From Virgisporangium aliadipatigenens (GTDB lineage: Bacteria > Actinomycetota > Actinomycetes > Mycobacteriales > Micromonosporaceae): a stretch of DNA of 57,188 bases. The stretch lies in assembly GCF_016863615.1 (NCBI RefSeq), contig NZ_BOPF01000054.1, positions 1 through 57,188 on the forward strand, written 5' to 3'. Both the position numbers and the translations under genes were made by a program. Under the pieces are notes generated by a model that was not told where the DNA came from, did not search any database, and saw only the letters and a list, made by a program, of their open reading frames with translations. Positions 35,511 through 43,146 of this stretch are shown here, in pieces (positions within the stretch are counted from its first letter, which is position 1; the number at the start of each line of letters is the position of its first letter).

Positions 35511-36577
35511 GCCGGCAGCCTTACCGTGACGCGGAATCCGCCGTCGGGCATCGGCCCGGCCTCGCAGGTTCCGCCGTGGGCGGCGGCCCGTTCGCGGATG
35601 CCGAGGAGCCCGTGACCGTCCTGTGTGGACTGTGCCGCGGCGGTGCCGTCGTCGCGCACCTCGACGAGGATCTCCCCCGCCGTGGCCGCCACGGTGACCG
35701 CGCAGTGGGCGGGGGCGGCGTGCTTGGCGGCGTTCGTCAGGGACTCCTGCACGATGCGGTACACGGTCGGCCGCAACGGTTCCGGCACCTCGTCCGCCCG
35801 TACGGTGACGCGCAGCCCGGCGGCTTCGGCGTTGCGCACGAGCCCCGCGATCTCGGGCGGGTCGTCGCGCAGCACCCCGAGCATGTGCTTCATCTCCGCC
35901 AGCGCCTCCCGGCCGGTCGCCTCGATGACCCGCAGCGCCTCGCCCGCCTCGCCCGGGATCCCGTCGCCGAGCACGTGGTTGACGACGCCGGCCTTCACGG
36001 TGATCACCCCGATGCTGTGGGCGACGACGTCGTGGAGTTCCCGCGCGATGCGCAGGCGCTCGCGGACGACGGCCTGCTCAGCCAGTTCCCGCGAGAACTG
36101 GAGTGCGGTCGCACGCTGCTCGCGCACGGCACCGCCGAGCGCCCACGAACCCGTCGTCAACGCCAGCCCGACCACGACGAACCCGGGCCCGCTCCACCAC
36201 CACCGCACCGACAGCTCGACCGGCGCGGTCCCGACGGCGGTGGCCACGACGAGCACGACGGCGACCGCCGCCGGCCGCCACACCCGCCACCGGCTGGTCA
36301 GCGCGACCGCGTACAGCGCGAACGCCACCGCCACGAACGGATCCCGCACCGCCCCGTACGACACGGCCACGGCCGACGCGACCACCACGACGGCCAGGAC
36401 CGGCACCGGCCACACCCGCCGAACGGCCACCGGCAGCCCGGTCGCCGCCACGAGCCCGACCGCCACGGGGTCGTCGTGCCGCAGCAGCACCAGCAGGCCC
36501 ACGTAGCCGGCGGCGCACACGGCGTCGACCGCCACCGACCTCCGATCCACGCCGGTGATCCTAGGCTCGTCGGACAT
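35507..36577 (-). CDS. Sensor histidine kinase (HisKA_3 type)
   Basis: About 356 residues. Several membrane segments in the first 150 residues (VDAVCAAGYVGLLVLLR, VLAVVVVASAVAVSYGA, FVAVAFALYAVALTS, GFVVVGLALTTGSWAL) precede the DesK/NarX-type H-box RLRIARELHDVVAHSIGVI. The HATPase part has YRIVQESLTNAAKHA, VEVRDDG and GHGLLGIRERA. The sensor is almost entirely membrane-embedded, as in kinases that detect membrane stress or antibiotics. The start is uncertain: ATG 36577 shares two bases with the opposite-strand GNAT start, and an internal GTG near 36554 is an alternative. Confidence 0.88.
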   Translation of the reverse strand: MSDEPRITGVDRRSVAVDAVCAAGYVGLLVLLRHDDPVAVGLVAATGLPVAVRRVWPVPVLAVVVVASAVAVSYGAVRDPFVAVAFALYAVALTSRWRVWRPAAVAVVLVVATAVGTAPVELSVRWWWSGPGFVVVGLALTTGSWALGGAVREQRATALQFSRELAEQAVVRERLRIARELHDVVAHSIGVITVKAGVVNHVLGDGIPGEAGEALRVIEATGREALAEMKHMLGVLRDDPPEIAGLVRNAEAAGLRVTVRADEVPEPLRPTVYRIVQESLTNAAKHAAPAHCAVTVAATAGEILVEVRDDGTAAAQSTQDGHGLLGIRERAAAHGGTCEAGPMPDGGFRVTVRLPA

Positions 36578-37049
36578 GGGAGAACTCATCGTCACCGTCG
36601 CCACCGAATCCGATCGCGCCGCTTTCCTGTCCTCTGTGGACGGACTGTTCCACGAGGACCTCCAGATCCACGATCCCTACGGGGATCCGGAGTGGGCCGC
36701 GCGCGGCGGCGACGCCTACTTCACCGCGCTGCTCGACGACCTCGACGCCGTCCCGCTCATCGCCCGCGACGGGGATGCGGTCCTCGGTCACCTGGTCGGG
36801 CGTGTGATGGAACCGGATGTGCTCCGCCCGGGCACGAAGGTGGCCTCGTTGGAGAGCATCCGCGTGGCGCCACCGGCGCGGGGCAGCGGTGTCGGCGGCC
36901 GGTTGGTCGCCGCGTTCTTCGCGTGGGCGCGCGAGCGCGGGGCGGTGCGCGCCGGCGTCACGGCGTACGCGGCGAACGAAGGCGCGCAACGGTTCTACGC
37001 CCGGCACGGCTTCGCACCGTCGAGCGTCAGCCTGCGCGCCCCGCTGTAG
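36576..37049 (+). CDS. GNAT-family N-acetyltransferase
   Basis: 157 residues from MGELIVTVATESDRAAFLSSVD. The acetyl-CoA loop lies in LESIRVAPPARGSGVGGRLVAAFFAWARERG and the terminal motif in AANEGAQRFYARHGFAP. The start at 36576 lies back-to-back with the histidine-kinase start; a GTG at 36555 is also possible. No ribosome site is visible, suggesting a leaderless transcript. Substrate unknown. Confidence 0.85.
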   Translation: MGELIVTVATESDRAAFLSSVDGLFHEDLQIHDPYGDPEWAARGGDAYFTALLDDLDAVPLIARDGDAVLGHLVGRVMEPDVLRPGTKVASLESIRVAPPARGSGVGGRLVAAFFAWARERGAVRAGVTAYAANEGAQRFYARHGFAPSSVSLRAPL

Positions 37050-37051
37050 CG

Positions 37052-37702
37052 TCAGCGGGACAGCGGTATCCCTGCGGCGGTGGCGGCAACCATCCGCGTG
37101 AGCGTCGGCCGAAACGGCGGGAACGCCCGCGCGATCGTCGGTTCGCGGGCGTACAGCTCCCGCAGCGCCTCGGGCGGCCGGGTCAGCGGGAAGAGCTTCG
37201 CCACGAACGCGCTGGCGGCCATCACGAGCGCCGCGCCGTCCTCGGCGGAAAGCTCCGGGCACGTGCTCGAGATGCCCCGGCCGACCTGCCAGTACATGCC
37301 GATGGCCCACTCCTTGAACACCTTCAGCGCCGCGACGGAGACGTTGTGCTCCAGCATGGTCTCGGCGTGCGTGGTGAGGTCGCAGTACAGCGGCCGGTCC
37401 ACGAACGCGTCCGCGAGCACGCCGGACATCGCCGGGATGCCGCGCGCGTGGGGCAGCCCCGCGGTGACGGCCTCCGCCCAGTCGGTGCCGGTGCGCATCG
37501 TCAGGTGCAGGTAGATCTCCTCGCGCGTGCCGAAGTAGCGCAGCACGTTGGACTTGGCGAGGCCGACCTCGGTCGCGATGTCGCCGAGGCTGACCCGGGC
37601 CACCCCGGAACGCTCCGCGAGTCGGCGGGCGGCGGTGACGATCGCCTCGCGCCGCTGGTCCTTCTGATCCGGGCGCCGGGCGCGCCGGAACGGCGTTTCC
37701 AT
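37052..37702 (-). CDS. TetR-family repressor
   Basis: 216 residues. The HTH is at about 20-65 (REAIVTAARRLAERSGVARVSLGDIATEVGLAKSNVLRYFGTREEIYLHL). The ligand-binding helices follow. It is divergent from a SnoaL-like gene; the 78-bp spacer holds a 43-bp near-palindrome that is a strong candidate for its operator. It probably represses itself and the neighbour. Converges with the GNAT gene with a 2-bp gap. Confidence 0.92.
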   Translation of the reverse strand: METPFRRARRPDQKDQRREAIVTAARRLAERSGVARVSLGDIATEVGLAKSNVLRYFGTREEIYLHLTMRTGTDWAEAVTAGLPHARGIPAMSGVLADAFVDRPLYCDLTTHAETMLEHNVSVAALKVFKEWAIGMYWQVGRGISSTCPELSAEDGAALVMAASAFVAKLFPLTRPPEALRELYAREPTIARAFPPFRPTLTRMVAATAAGIPLSR

Positions 37703-37726
37703 AGCGGGTTCACCATATCCAACGCC

Positions 37727-37769
37727 TAACAGAACAGCGATCTCTTGTTAAGGAGACGCTGTTCTGTTA
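37727..37769. promoter_or_regulatory. 43-bp near-palindromic TetR operator
   Basis: TAACAGAACAGCG (37727-37739) and CGCTGTTCTGTTA (37757-37769) are exact reverse complements. The 17-bp centre (TCTC...GGAGA around TTGTTAA) continues the symmetry imperfectly. The element lies between the TetR and SnoaL-like starts, so a bound repressor would block both. The right arm ends 11 bp before ATG 37781. Confidence 0.8.
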
Positions 37770-37780
37770 ACTTCGCCGCC

Positions 37781-38242
37781 ATGCCGAACATCGACACGGA
37801 TCTCAGCAGCACCGTCGACGCCTTCGTGGCGGCGTTCAACGAGCCCGCCCCGGACCTCGACAAGGTGCTGGCGTTCTTCGCTCCCGACGCCGTCTACCTG
37901 CCCGGCCGCAAACCCGAACGGCGCGGCGTGGCGGCCATCCGCGAGGAATTCGCGCCGCTGTTCGCCGGGCGCTACGGCGCCATGTACTTCGACGTGTACG
38001 ACAAGATCGTCGACGAGCCGCAGCGGCGGGTCGTGATCCGCTGGGCCTGCCGGCTCGACCTGACCGGCGAGCACGGCCGGCGCGCGTCGCTGCCGATGCG
38101 GATGTTCGCCCGGCTGCGCTACGGCGGGCGCCTCCAGTGGCACGGCGTGGACGTCTTCCACTTCGACGCCACCGGGCGAATCACCAGCAAGTTCACGTAC
38201 GCGATGTTCCGGCTCCCGCTCTTCGAGCGCTTCTCCGCATAG
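37781..38242 (+). CDS. SnoaL-like (NTF2-fold) protein
   Basis: 153 residues. LSSTVDAFVAAFNEPAPDLDKVLAFFAPDAVYLP, then VAAIREEFAPLF and FHFDATGRITSKFTYA, is the typical SnoaL layout. The ATG at 37781 is preferred because the upstream extension overlaps the operator. It is under the same control region as the divergent TetR gene and may handle the repressor's ligand. Reaction unknown. Confidence 0.82.
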   Translation: MPNIDTDLSSTVDAFVAAFNEPAPDLDKVLAFFAPDAVYLPGRKPERRGVAAIREEFAPLFAGRYGAMYFDVYDKIVDEPQRRVVIRWACRLDLTGEHGRRASLPMRMFARLRYGGRLQWHGVDVFHFDATGRITSKFTYAMFRLPLFERFSA

Positions 38243-38332
38243 GTGCCCACCAGGGCTTTCGGCCCGCAACCCCCGGAGATCCGCCGGACCGGCGAACCGG
38301 TCATCGAGCGCTCCTGGGCACGAATGGACAGC

Positions 38333-38356
38333 TTGTGAACTAGCAAGTGATCACAG
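38333..38356. promoter_or_regulatory. Dyad upstream of lanthipeptide genes
   Basis: TGTGA (38334-38338) and TCACA (38351-38355) face each other with 12 bp between, and the right half is also part of the perfect palindrome GTGATCAC (38347-38354). The site lies 22-45 bp before the first gene of the RiPP operon, within a 135-bp gap, and may be a regulator site. The symmetry is short, so this is a weak call. Confidence 0.3.
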
Positions 38357-38377
38357 GTCGAGACGAGTCTCGGTGAC

Positions 38378-39268
38378 GTGAAGGGGTTCGAGGTCGAGGC
38401 GGCGCGGGCCGCGGCGGGAGTGGCCGGACCGCTCGGGCTGCCGCTGGCGCCGCCGGTGGCCGGCGTGGAGGGCGGGCGTCCCGTCCTGGTGCGCGTTCCC
38501 GGGCCGCGCCTCGACGCCCTACTGGGCACGCGGCCCGCGCTGGCGGCCGCCGCCGGCGGAGTCCTCGCGAGCCTGCACGCCCGGCCCTGCCCGTTCGACC
38601 GGCCGGTGCGGCTGGGCCCCGCCGCGACCGAGCCGATCGGCTTCGCCGTGTACCTCGGCCTCTCCGCCGGCCAGCGGCGGGTCCTCGGGGCCCTGCACCG
38701 CGACGCCGCCCTGGACCGCGCGGCGCGTGCGGCGTCGCGTGCCGCGCTGGCGGGGACCGCGTGGTGCCACGGCGACGCGCGGACCGACAACTTCTGCGTC
38801 GCCGCGCGCCCCGATCCGCGCCCCGACGAGGGCTCCGCCGCGCGGCCCGAAGATCCGCGCGACGGCGTGCCGCAACTCGTCGACTGGGAGGCCAGCGGCA
38901 CCGGCCGGCCCGAGGTGGACCTGGCCGCGCTCGCCGCGTCGATGATCGCCGGACGGCTGGCCGCCGGCACCGCCGACGACTCCGACGGGCCGGCCCTGCG
39001 CGCCACCGTCAACAGGATCCTCCGCGCCGCCCGCCGCGACCTCACGGCCGTCCTCGACGGGTACGCCGCCGCCGGCGGGGTCGCGCCACGCACCGCGCTG
39101 CTCGGCGCGCTGACCGGTCTGGCGCTGCTCACGCACGCGGTGACCCGCCCGGCGGTGGGGCCGTACGACCGCGCCACGGTCCTGTTCACCGAGATCGGCG
39201 GCGCGCTGCTCCGCCACCCGGGCCGCCTCGCAACCCTCCTCGCGGCACCGGCAGGCCCGCCGTGCTGA
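38378..39268 (+). CDS. APH-like kinase of class V lanthipeptide type (LxmK-like)
   Basis: 296 residues with aminoglycoside-phosphotransferase fold marks: the catalytic loop WCHGDARTDNFCV near 128-140 and the metal-binding segment LVDWEASGTGRPEVDLA, where Asp-Trp-Glu replaces the usual Asp-Phe-Gly/Glu. In class V lanthipeptide and thioamitide clusters such kinases phosphorylate precursor Ser/Thr before elimination. Next to a HopA1-like gene and a cysteine-decarboxylase flavoprotein, this role is more likely than drug resistance. The GTG at 38378 starts the operon. It overlaps the next gene by 7 bp. Confidence 0.75.
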   Translation: MKGFEVEAARAAAGVAGPLGLPLAPPVAGVEGGRPVLVRVPGPRLDALLGTRPALAAAAGGVLASLHARPCPFDRPVRLGPAATEPIGFAVYLGLSAGQRRVLGALHRDAALDRAARAASRAALAGTAWCHGDARTDNFCVAARPDPRPDEGSAARPEDPRDGVPQLVDWEASGTGRPEVDLAALAASMIAGRLAAGTADDSDGPALRATVNRILRAARRDLTAVLDGYAAAGGVAPRTALLGALTGLALLTHAVTRPAVGPYDRATVLFTEIGGALLRHPGRLATLLAAPAGPPC

Positions 39269-40167
39269 GCCACTCGAACAAGCCCGCCGTGCCGAGCCGC
39301 CCGCACGAGCCCGCCGTGCCGGGCCGCACGGACGTGTCGAGCGTGCTGGCGGTCACCCAGATCGCTGGGACGTTCGCCGAGGTCTGCGGGTCGACCCCGC
39401 CCGGCGACCGGAACGCACTGATCCGTCGGGTGTACCGCCGGGTGCACTGCCGGCTCGACGGCGACGACGACTGGTCCGACCGCGACCGGGTGGCCGAGCA
39501 GCTGAAACGCGCCACCGCCGCCCTGGCCGGGCACCGCGTGGCGCACCGGGGGTTCGGGTCGGGCGGCGCCGCACCGGATGGGCGGGCCGTGCTGGTCGAC
39601 GCCGCCGGCATCAGGATCCTTGCCCCGCGCGGCGTTCGGGTGGAGGAGGGGTCCGTCGTGCGGGTCCCGGCCGTGGGGCTGGCCCAGGAGGGTCGCTGGC
39701 TGATCTGGTCGGGCACCCTCGCCCCCGCCGAGCCCGGACTCGCCCGCATCTATGTGAACGTCAAAGCCGAGCACACGTTCGACGGATGGCTCGCCCTGGT
39801 CCGCACCGTCGCCGACGCCGGCCTCGTCGCGCACGTCAAGTGCACCACCTCGACCCGCTCGAACGCCCGCGCGGACTGCGTCATCGCCTACGCGCGACCG
39901 GCCGACCTGCCCCGCCTGCTGAGCCTGGTGCGTGCGGCGCTCCCCGACGAGCTACGCGACCCACGGGTCGCCGGCTTCGCGTGGAACGTCGAGCGGGGCA
40001 TCGGCGCCTACGTTCCGGACGCCGCGCACTCCGCCGCGACGAGCAGCGGATACGGCTGGGCGACCCGGCTCGTGGACGCCCATCGCACCGGGGGGATCGC
40101 CGCGGAGTTCGAGGCGTTGGGCCGGGCACTGTCCCACACGGCCCGCGCGATGGGGGGAGCCCCGTGA
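39262..40167 (+). CDS. HopA1-family protein (LxmY-like lyase candidate)
   Basis: About 301 residues. The C-terminal half (RIYVNVKAEHTFDGWLALVRTVAD, AHVKCTTSTRSNARADCVIAYA, SSGYGWATRLVDAHRTGGIAAEF) matches the T3SS effector HopA1-like proteins of class V lanthipeptide and thioamitide clusters, where they act as phosphothreonine/phosphoserine lyase partners of the APH-like kinase. The first 25-30 residues (KPAVPSRPHEPAVPGR) are low-complexity; a later GTG start is possible. Coupled to the kinase upstream and to the flavoprotein downstream (GTGA). Confidence 0.75.
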   Translation: MLSHSNKPAVPSRPHEPAVPGRTDVSSVLAVTQIAGTFAEVCGSTPPGDRNALIRRVYRRVHCRLDGDDDWSDRDRVAEQLKRATAALAGHRVAHRGFGSGGAAPDGRAVLVDAAGIRILAPRGVRVEEGSVVRVPAVGLAQEGRWLIWSGTLAPAEPGLARIYVNVKAEHTFDGWLALVRTVADAGLVAHVKCTTSTRSNARADCVIAYARPADLPRLLSLVRAALPDELRDPRVAGFAWNVERGIGAYVPDAAHSAATSSGYGWATRLVDAHRTGGIAAEFEALGRALSHTARAMGGAP

Positions 40168-40742
40168 GCCGAACACCGTTGGGCCTGGAACACCTGCTGT
40201 TCATCGGCACCGGCGCGCCCTCGATCATGGAACTGCCGATGGTGCTCTCCCACCTGCGCGCCACGTACGAGGTCGAACTGGCGGTGTGTCTCACCGATTC
40301 GGCCAGCCGGCTGGTGGCCCCGGCGGCGGTGGCAGCCGTGACGGCCCGGCCGGTCGTGCCCAGCCAGTGGGCGGTGGCGCCGGAGGCCGGGCCGCTGCAC
40401 GTCACCTGGGCGAAGTGGGCCGACCTCGTGGTCGTCTGGCCGGCGACGCTGAGCTTCCTCGCCCGGTGCGCCGCCGGCATCACGAACGACGTCGCCAGCG
40501 CGATCGCGATCTCGACGGAGGCACCGGTGCTCGTCGCGCCGTCGATCTCCGGCACGGCGGTGCGCCGCGGACCGTACCGGCGGGTCGCGGCGACGCTCGC
40601 CGAGGACGGGTTCCACTTCGCCGGTCCGGTGCGCGGGCTCGCGGTCTCCGACCTTTCCGAGTCCGACGGGGGCTGCGTACCGCCGCTGGCGCTGATCGAA
40701 CACATCCAACGGATGGCGGCGGGAGAGGCCGGAACGCGATGA
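40164..40742 (+). CDS. Cysteine-decarboxylase flavoprotein (LanD/EpiD/LxmD-like)
   Basis: 192 residues. The HFCD-type flavoprotein fold shows HLLFIGTGAPSIMELPMVLSHLR, a WADLVVVWPATLSFLARCAAGITNDVAS segment for FMN and substrate, and VLVAPSISGTAVRR. Relatives oxidatively decarboxylate the C-terminal Cys of RiPP precursors to an aminoenethiol for AviCys/AviMeCys rings. The precursor in this operon ends in Cys, as needed. The start is GTG 40164; the stop overlaps the next gene (ATGA). The usual active-site His and Met motifs are altered, so activity needs testing. Confidence 0.8.
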   Translation: MSRTPLGLEHLLFIGTGAPSIMELPMVLSHLRATYEVELAVCLTDSASRLVAPAAVAAVTARPVVPSQWAVAPEAGPLHVTWAKWADLVVVWPATLSFLARCAAGITNDVASAIAISTEAPVLVAPSISGTAVRRGPYRRVAATLAEDGFHFAGPVRGLAVSDLSESDGGCVPPLALIEHIQRMAAGEAGTR

Positions 40743-41812
40743 CCCCGCCGACCACGATGACCGCGGTGCTGGCCGACACCGGCGCCACGCCGGCGCCGGC
40801 CGGGTGGCGGTACTGCGTGAGCACCCGGGTCGGCGACCGGACAGTCCGGTTCGGGCTCGCGAACGTGCCCCGGATCCGGTTCGCCGCCGACGCCGACTAC
40901 AACCGCGACCACGTGCTGGTGCGGGTGGAGACGTTCGGGCTGACGGAACGGGACGTAGCGGTGCTGCCCGACGACGGCAGGCGCCTCGCCGGAGCCGCCC
41001 GGGGCATCGGCTCGCGCTTCGTCGGCGAGGTCGTGGCCGTCGGCGCGGCGGTGCGCACGCTGCGGACCGGTGACCGGGTGGTGCCGTGCGCCGAGTGGCC
41101 CCCGCCGCCGGACACCGGCTCCGAGGGCCTCCCCACGCTCACCGCCTCCCGCCGGTACCTGCGCCTGCCCGCGCGGGCGCTCTTCGCGGTGCCGCCCGAG
41201 ATGCCGGACCGGATCGCCGCCGCCGTCGCGGTGACCGGGCAGGCCGCCTTCGCGGTCGTTCGGCGGCTGGCGCTGTCGTCCGGGGAGAGCGCGCTGGTCT
41301 GCGACGCTCACACGGCACACGGCTCCGCCCTGGTCAGCGCGCTCGTCGCGGATCGGGTGCGGGTGCTGGCGCTCATGCCGTTCCCCCGGGAGATCGAGGG
41401 TGTGGACGAGGTGGTCGACTCGCTCGACCGCGAAGCGCGCCGGTACGCCCTGGCGGCCAAGGGGCTGGACGCCGTGATCGACCCCGGTGGGACGGCCCGG
41501 CTGGCCGCGGCGATCCCGCTCCTGGGACTCGGCGGCCGGTACGTCGTCTGCGGCGACGCGGGCCGGGCCTCCGACGCCGACTGGAACGCCGTGCATCACA
41601 GCCTCGTCCGCAAGCACGTCAGCGTGGTGGGTCACCACCTCGGCACGCGGGTCGACCTGGCCGCCGCGGTCAACGCCTGGCAGCGCGGCGACTGGACCCC
41701 GCCCGCCGAACCCGCGTTCGGCACCGCCGACCTCGCCGGCTTCGCCGGCCACGCCTGTTCGGTCGAACGGCCCGGGCTCGGCCTGTTCGACCTGACGGAC
41801 GCGGAGGACTGA
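40739..41812 (+). CDS. MDR-family (zinc-alcohol-dehydrogenase-like) reductase
   Basis: 357 residues. GroES-like N-terminal part (VRVETFGLTERDVAVLPDD, then VGEVVAVGAAVRTLRTGDRVVP) and a nucleotide-binding part with VTGQAAFAVVRRLALSSGESALVCDAH and LGLGGRYVVCGDAG. No clear catalytic or structural zinc cysteines are seen, as in quinone-oxidoreductase-type members. In lantibiotic clusters zinc-ADH-type reductases (LtnJ class) turn dehydroalanine into D-Ala, a plausible job here. It sits between the decarboxylase and DUF6624 genes in the same operon. Confidence 0.75.
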   Translation: MTPPTTMTAVLADTGATPAPAGWRYCVSTRVGDRTVRFGLANVPRIRFAADADYNRDHVLVRVETFGLTERDVAVLPDDGRRLAGAARGIGSRFVGEVVAVGAAVRTLRTGDRVVPCAEWPPPPDTGSEGLPTLTASRRYLRLPARALFAVPPEMPDRIAAAVAVTGQAAFAVVRRLALSSGESALVCDAHTAHGSALVSALVADRVRVLALMPFPREIEGVDEVVDSLDREARRYALAAKGLDAVIDPGGTARLAAAIPLLGLGGRYVVCGDAGRASDADWNAVHHSLVRKHVSVVGHHLGTRVDLAAAVNAWQRGDWTPPAEPAFGTADLAGFAGHACSVERPGLGLFDLTDAED

Positions 41813-42331
41813 GTGGAGAGCATCGCCGCGGAACTGCGCCGCCGGGTCGAACGCGACCAGCGCGCCCGCGCCGACGGGGACTCCGCGGCGATCCGGGCCA
41901 ACGACCGCGAGAACACCGCCTGGCTGCGGCAGGTCATCCGGGCACACGGCTGGCCCGGGCTGCGCCTCGTCGGGGACCAGGGCGGCAAGGACGCCTGGCT
42001 GCTGACCCTGCACGCCGACGCCGACCTCGCGTTCCAACGCCAGGCGCTGGATCTGCTGATCGAGGCCGTCGACGGCGGTGACGCACCCGCCTGGCAGGTC
42101 GCCTACCTGGTCGACCGCGTCCTCATGCACCGCGGCCGGCCGCAGCGCTACGGCACGCAGTTCCACCGGGTCGGCACGCGGTGGCGGCCCCTGCCGGTCG
42201 AGGACCCGGACCACATCGACGAACGGCGCAGCGGGCTCGGGCTCCCGCCGTTCGCCGAGGCAGGCGTGCCCGAGCTGCCCCCGAGACTGCGACCCGCCGG
42301 AGCGCCGGTCGCGGGCAATGAACATCCGTAG
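41813..42331 (+). CDS. DUF6624-like protein
   Basis: 172 residues. ANDRENTAWLRQVIRAHGWPGLRLVGDQGGKDAWLLTLHAD, AYLVDRVLMHRGRPQRYGTQF and the C-terminal DERRSGLGLPPFAE match the DUF6624 pattern as I remember it (HAD and QxYGTQ boxes). The biochemical role of the family is unknown. The GTG start touches the preceding stop, and the precursor gene follows by 22 bp, so it belongs to the RiPP operon and may help precursor handling. Confidence 0.65.
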   Translation: MESIAAELRRRVERDQRARADGDSAAIRANDRENTAWLRQVIRAHGWPGLRLVGDQGGKDAWLLTLHADADLAFQRQALDLLIEAVDGGDAPAWQVAYLVDRVLMHRGRPQRYGTQFHRVGTRWRPLPVEDPDHIDERRSGLGLPPFAEAGVPELPPRLRPAGAPVAGNEHP

Positions 42332-42353
42332 AACGAACGAAGGAGGAGGAGAA

Positions 42354-42527
42354 ATGTCGACTGTGCTGGAACTTGAGAGCACCGCCTCGGAAATCTCCGA
42401 CGACCTGCTCGCCGACCTCGTCGGCGACACCGACCGGGCGGACGAGATCGGGGAGCTGATGATCGATCAGTCCATCGCACCCACGGCCGGCGCCATCGTG
42501 GCGCTCAGCCGCCTGGCGAACTGCTGA
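42354..42527 (+). CDS. Class V lanthipeptide-type precursor candidate (57 aa)
   Basis: A strong ribosome site (AGGAGGAGGA, 42341-42350) precedes ATG 42354. The acidic leader (ASEISDDLLADLVGDTDRAD) is followed by a hydrophobic Ser/Thr/Ala core, SIAPTAGAIVALSRLANC (residues 40-57). The C-terminal Cys57 with Ser52 four residues apart (S-x4-C) is the spacing of AviCys rings in thioamitides. Ser40 and Thr44 are further dehydration sites. Only one Cys exists, so no ordinary lanthionine is possible. The cleavage site is a guess. It is the only small gene in the operon. Confidence 0.8.
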   Translation: MSTVLELESTASEISDDLLADLVGDTDRADEIGELMIDQSIAPTAGAIVALSRLANC

Positions 42528-42538
42528 GACGGTAACCG

Positions 42539-43141
42539 ATGCCTGACGGTTCCCACGCCGGACGCGTCCTCCCACGCGATCTGACCGTGCACCCTGTCGG
42601 GCCCGGCGACGCCGAGTTGGTCCGCCTGTTCGTGAACGCGGAGCGCTTGGCGGAGATCGTCCGGACCGGTGTGCTCGGGCACGCCGGTCCGGACGGTGCG
42701 CTGGACCTGAGCCTCGACCAGTTCGTTGACGCGGCGACCGGCGGTGCGCTCACCACGTACGTGACGTACGGCCCCGACGGCTCGCCGGCCACCTTCGCCT
42801 TCGGGGGGCGGGCCGATCCGCACACGTTGACCGGCGGTTGCATCAACGCTCCCGGCGTGCGGGGTGGCGTCGGCTTCGCCACGGCGTCCCTCGCGGCAAT
42901 GGTCGAGCGGGAGTTCGCCGACCCGACACTCGAGCGGGTGGCCGTGTCGGTCTACCGGTGGAACACCCCCTCGGTGCGCATGCTGGAACGGCTCGGCTTC
43001 GTGGCGGCCCCCGCCGGGACGGTGCCGGTGGACCCGAACGCCGTCGACGCCGAGCAGAGCGTGGTGTACGTGCTGCACCGCGCCGGCTGGCCGGGGCTGG
43101 CGGCGTTTACCGCGCGACTGCACGGCCCGTCCGCGAACTGA
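42539..43141 (+). CDS. GNAT-like acetyltransferase
   Basis: 200 residues. VRGGVGFATASLAAMVEREFADPTLERVAVSVYRWNTPSVRMLERLGFVAAP is GNAT-like, with the classic terminal RxWNxxSxRMLERLGF motif. It starts 11 bp after the precursor stop and is last in the plus-strand RiPP operon. N-terminal acylation of the mature peptide is a reasonable guess; a self-resistance acetyltransferase is the alternative. It converges on a minus-strand unknown gene with a 5-bp gap. Confidence 0.72.
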   Translation: MPDGSHAGRVLPRDLTVHPVGPGDAELVRLFVNAERLAEIVRTGVLGHAGPDGALDLSLDQFVDAATGGALTTYVTYGPDGSPATFAFGGRADPHTLTGGCINAPGVRGGVGFATASLAAMVEREFADPTLERVAVSVYRWNTPSVRMLERLGFVAAPAGTVPVDPNAVDAEQSVVYVLHRAGWPGLAAFTARLHGPSAN

Positions 43142-43146
43142 CGCGG

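Noticed and set aside
38378-39268. Aminoglycoside resistance phosphotransferase
   Set aside because: The fold motif fits, but coupling to HopA1-like and decarboxylase genes makes a RiPP dehydration kinase more likely.
38378-42527. Thioamitide cluster
   Set aside because: Kinase, HopA1, decarboxylase and S-x4-C core fit, but no YcaO or TfuA gene is present, so a class V lanthipeptide is the better call.
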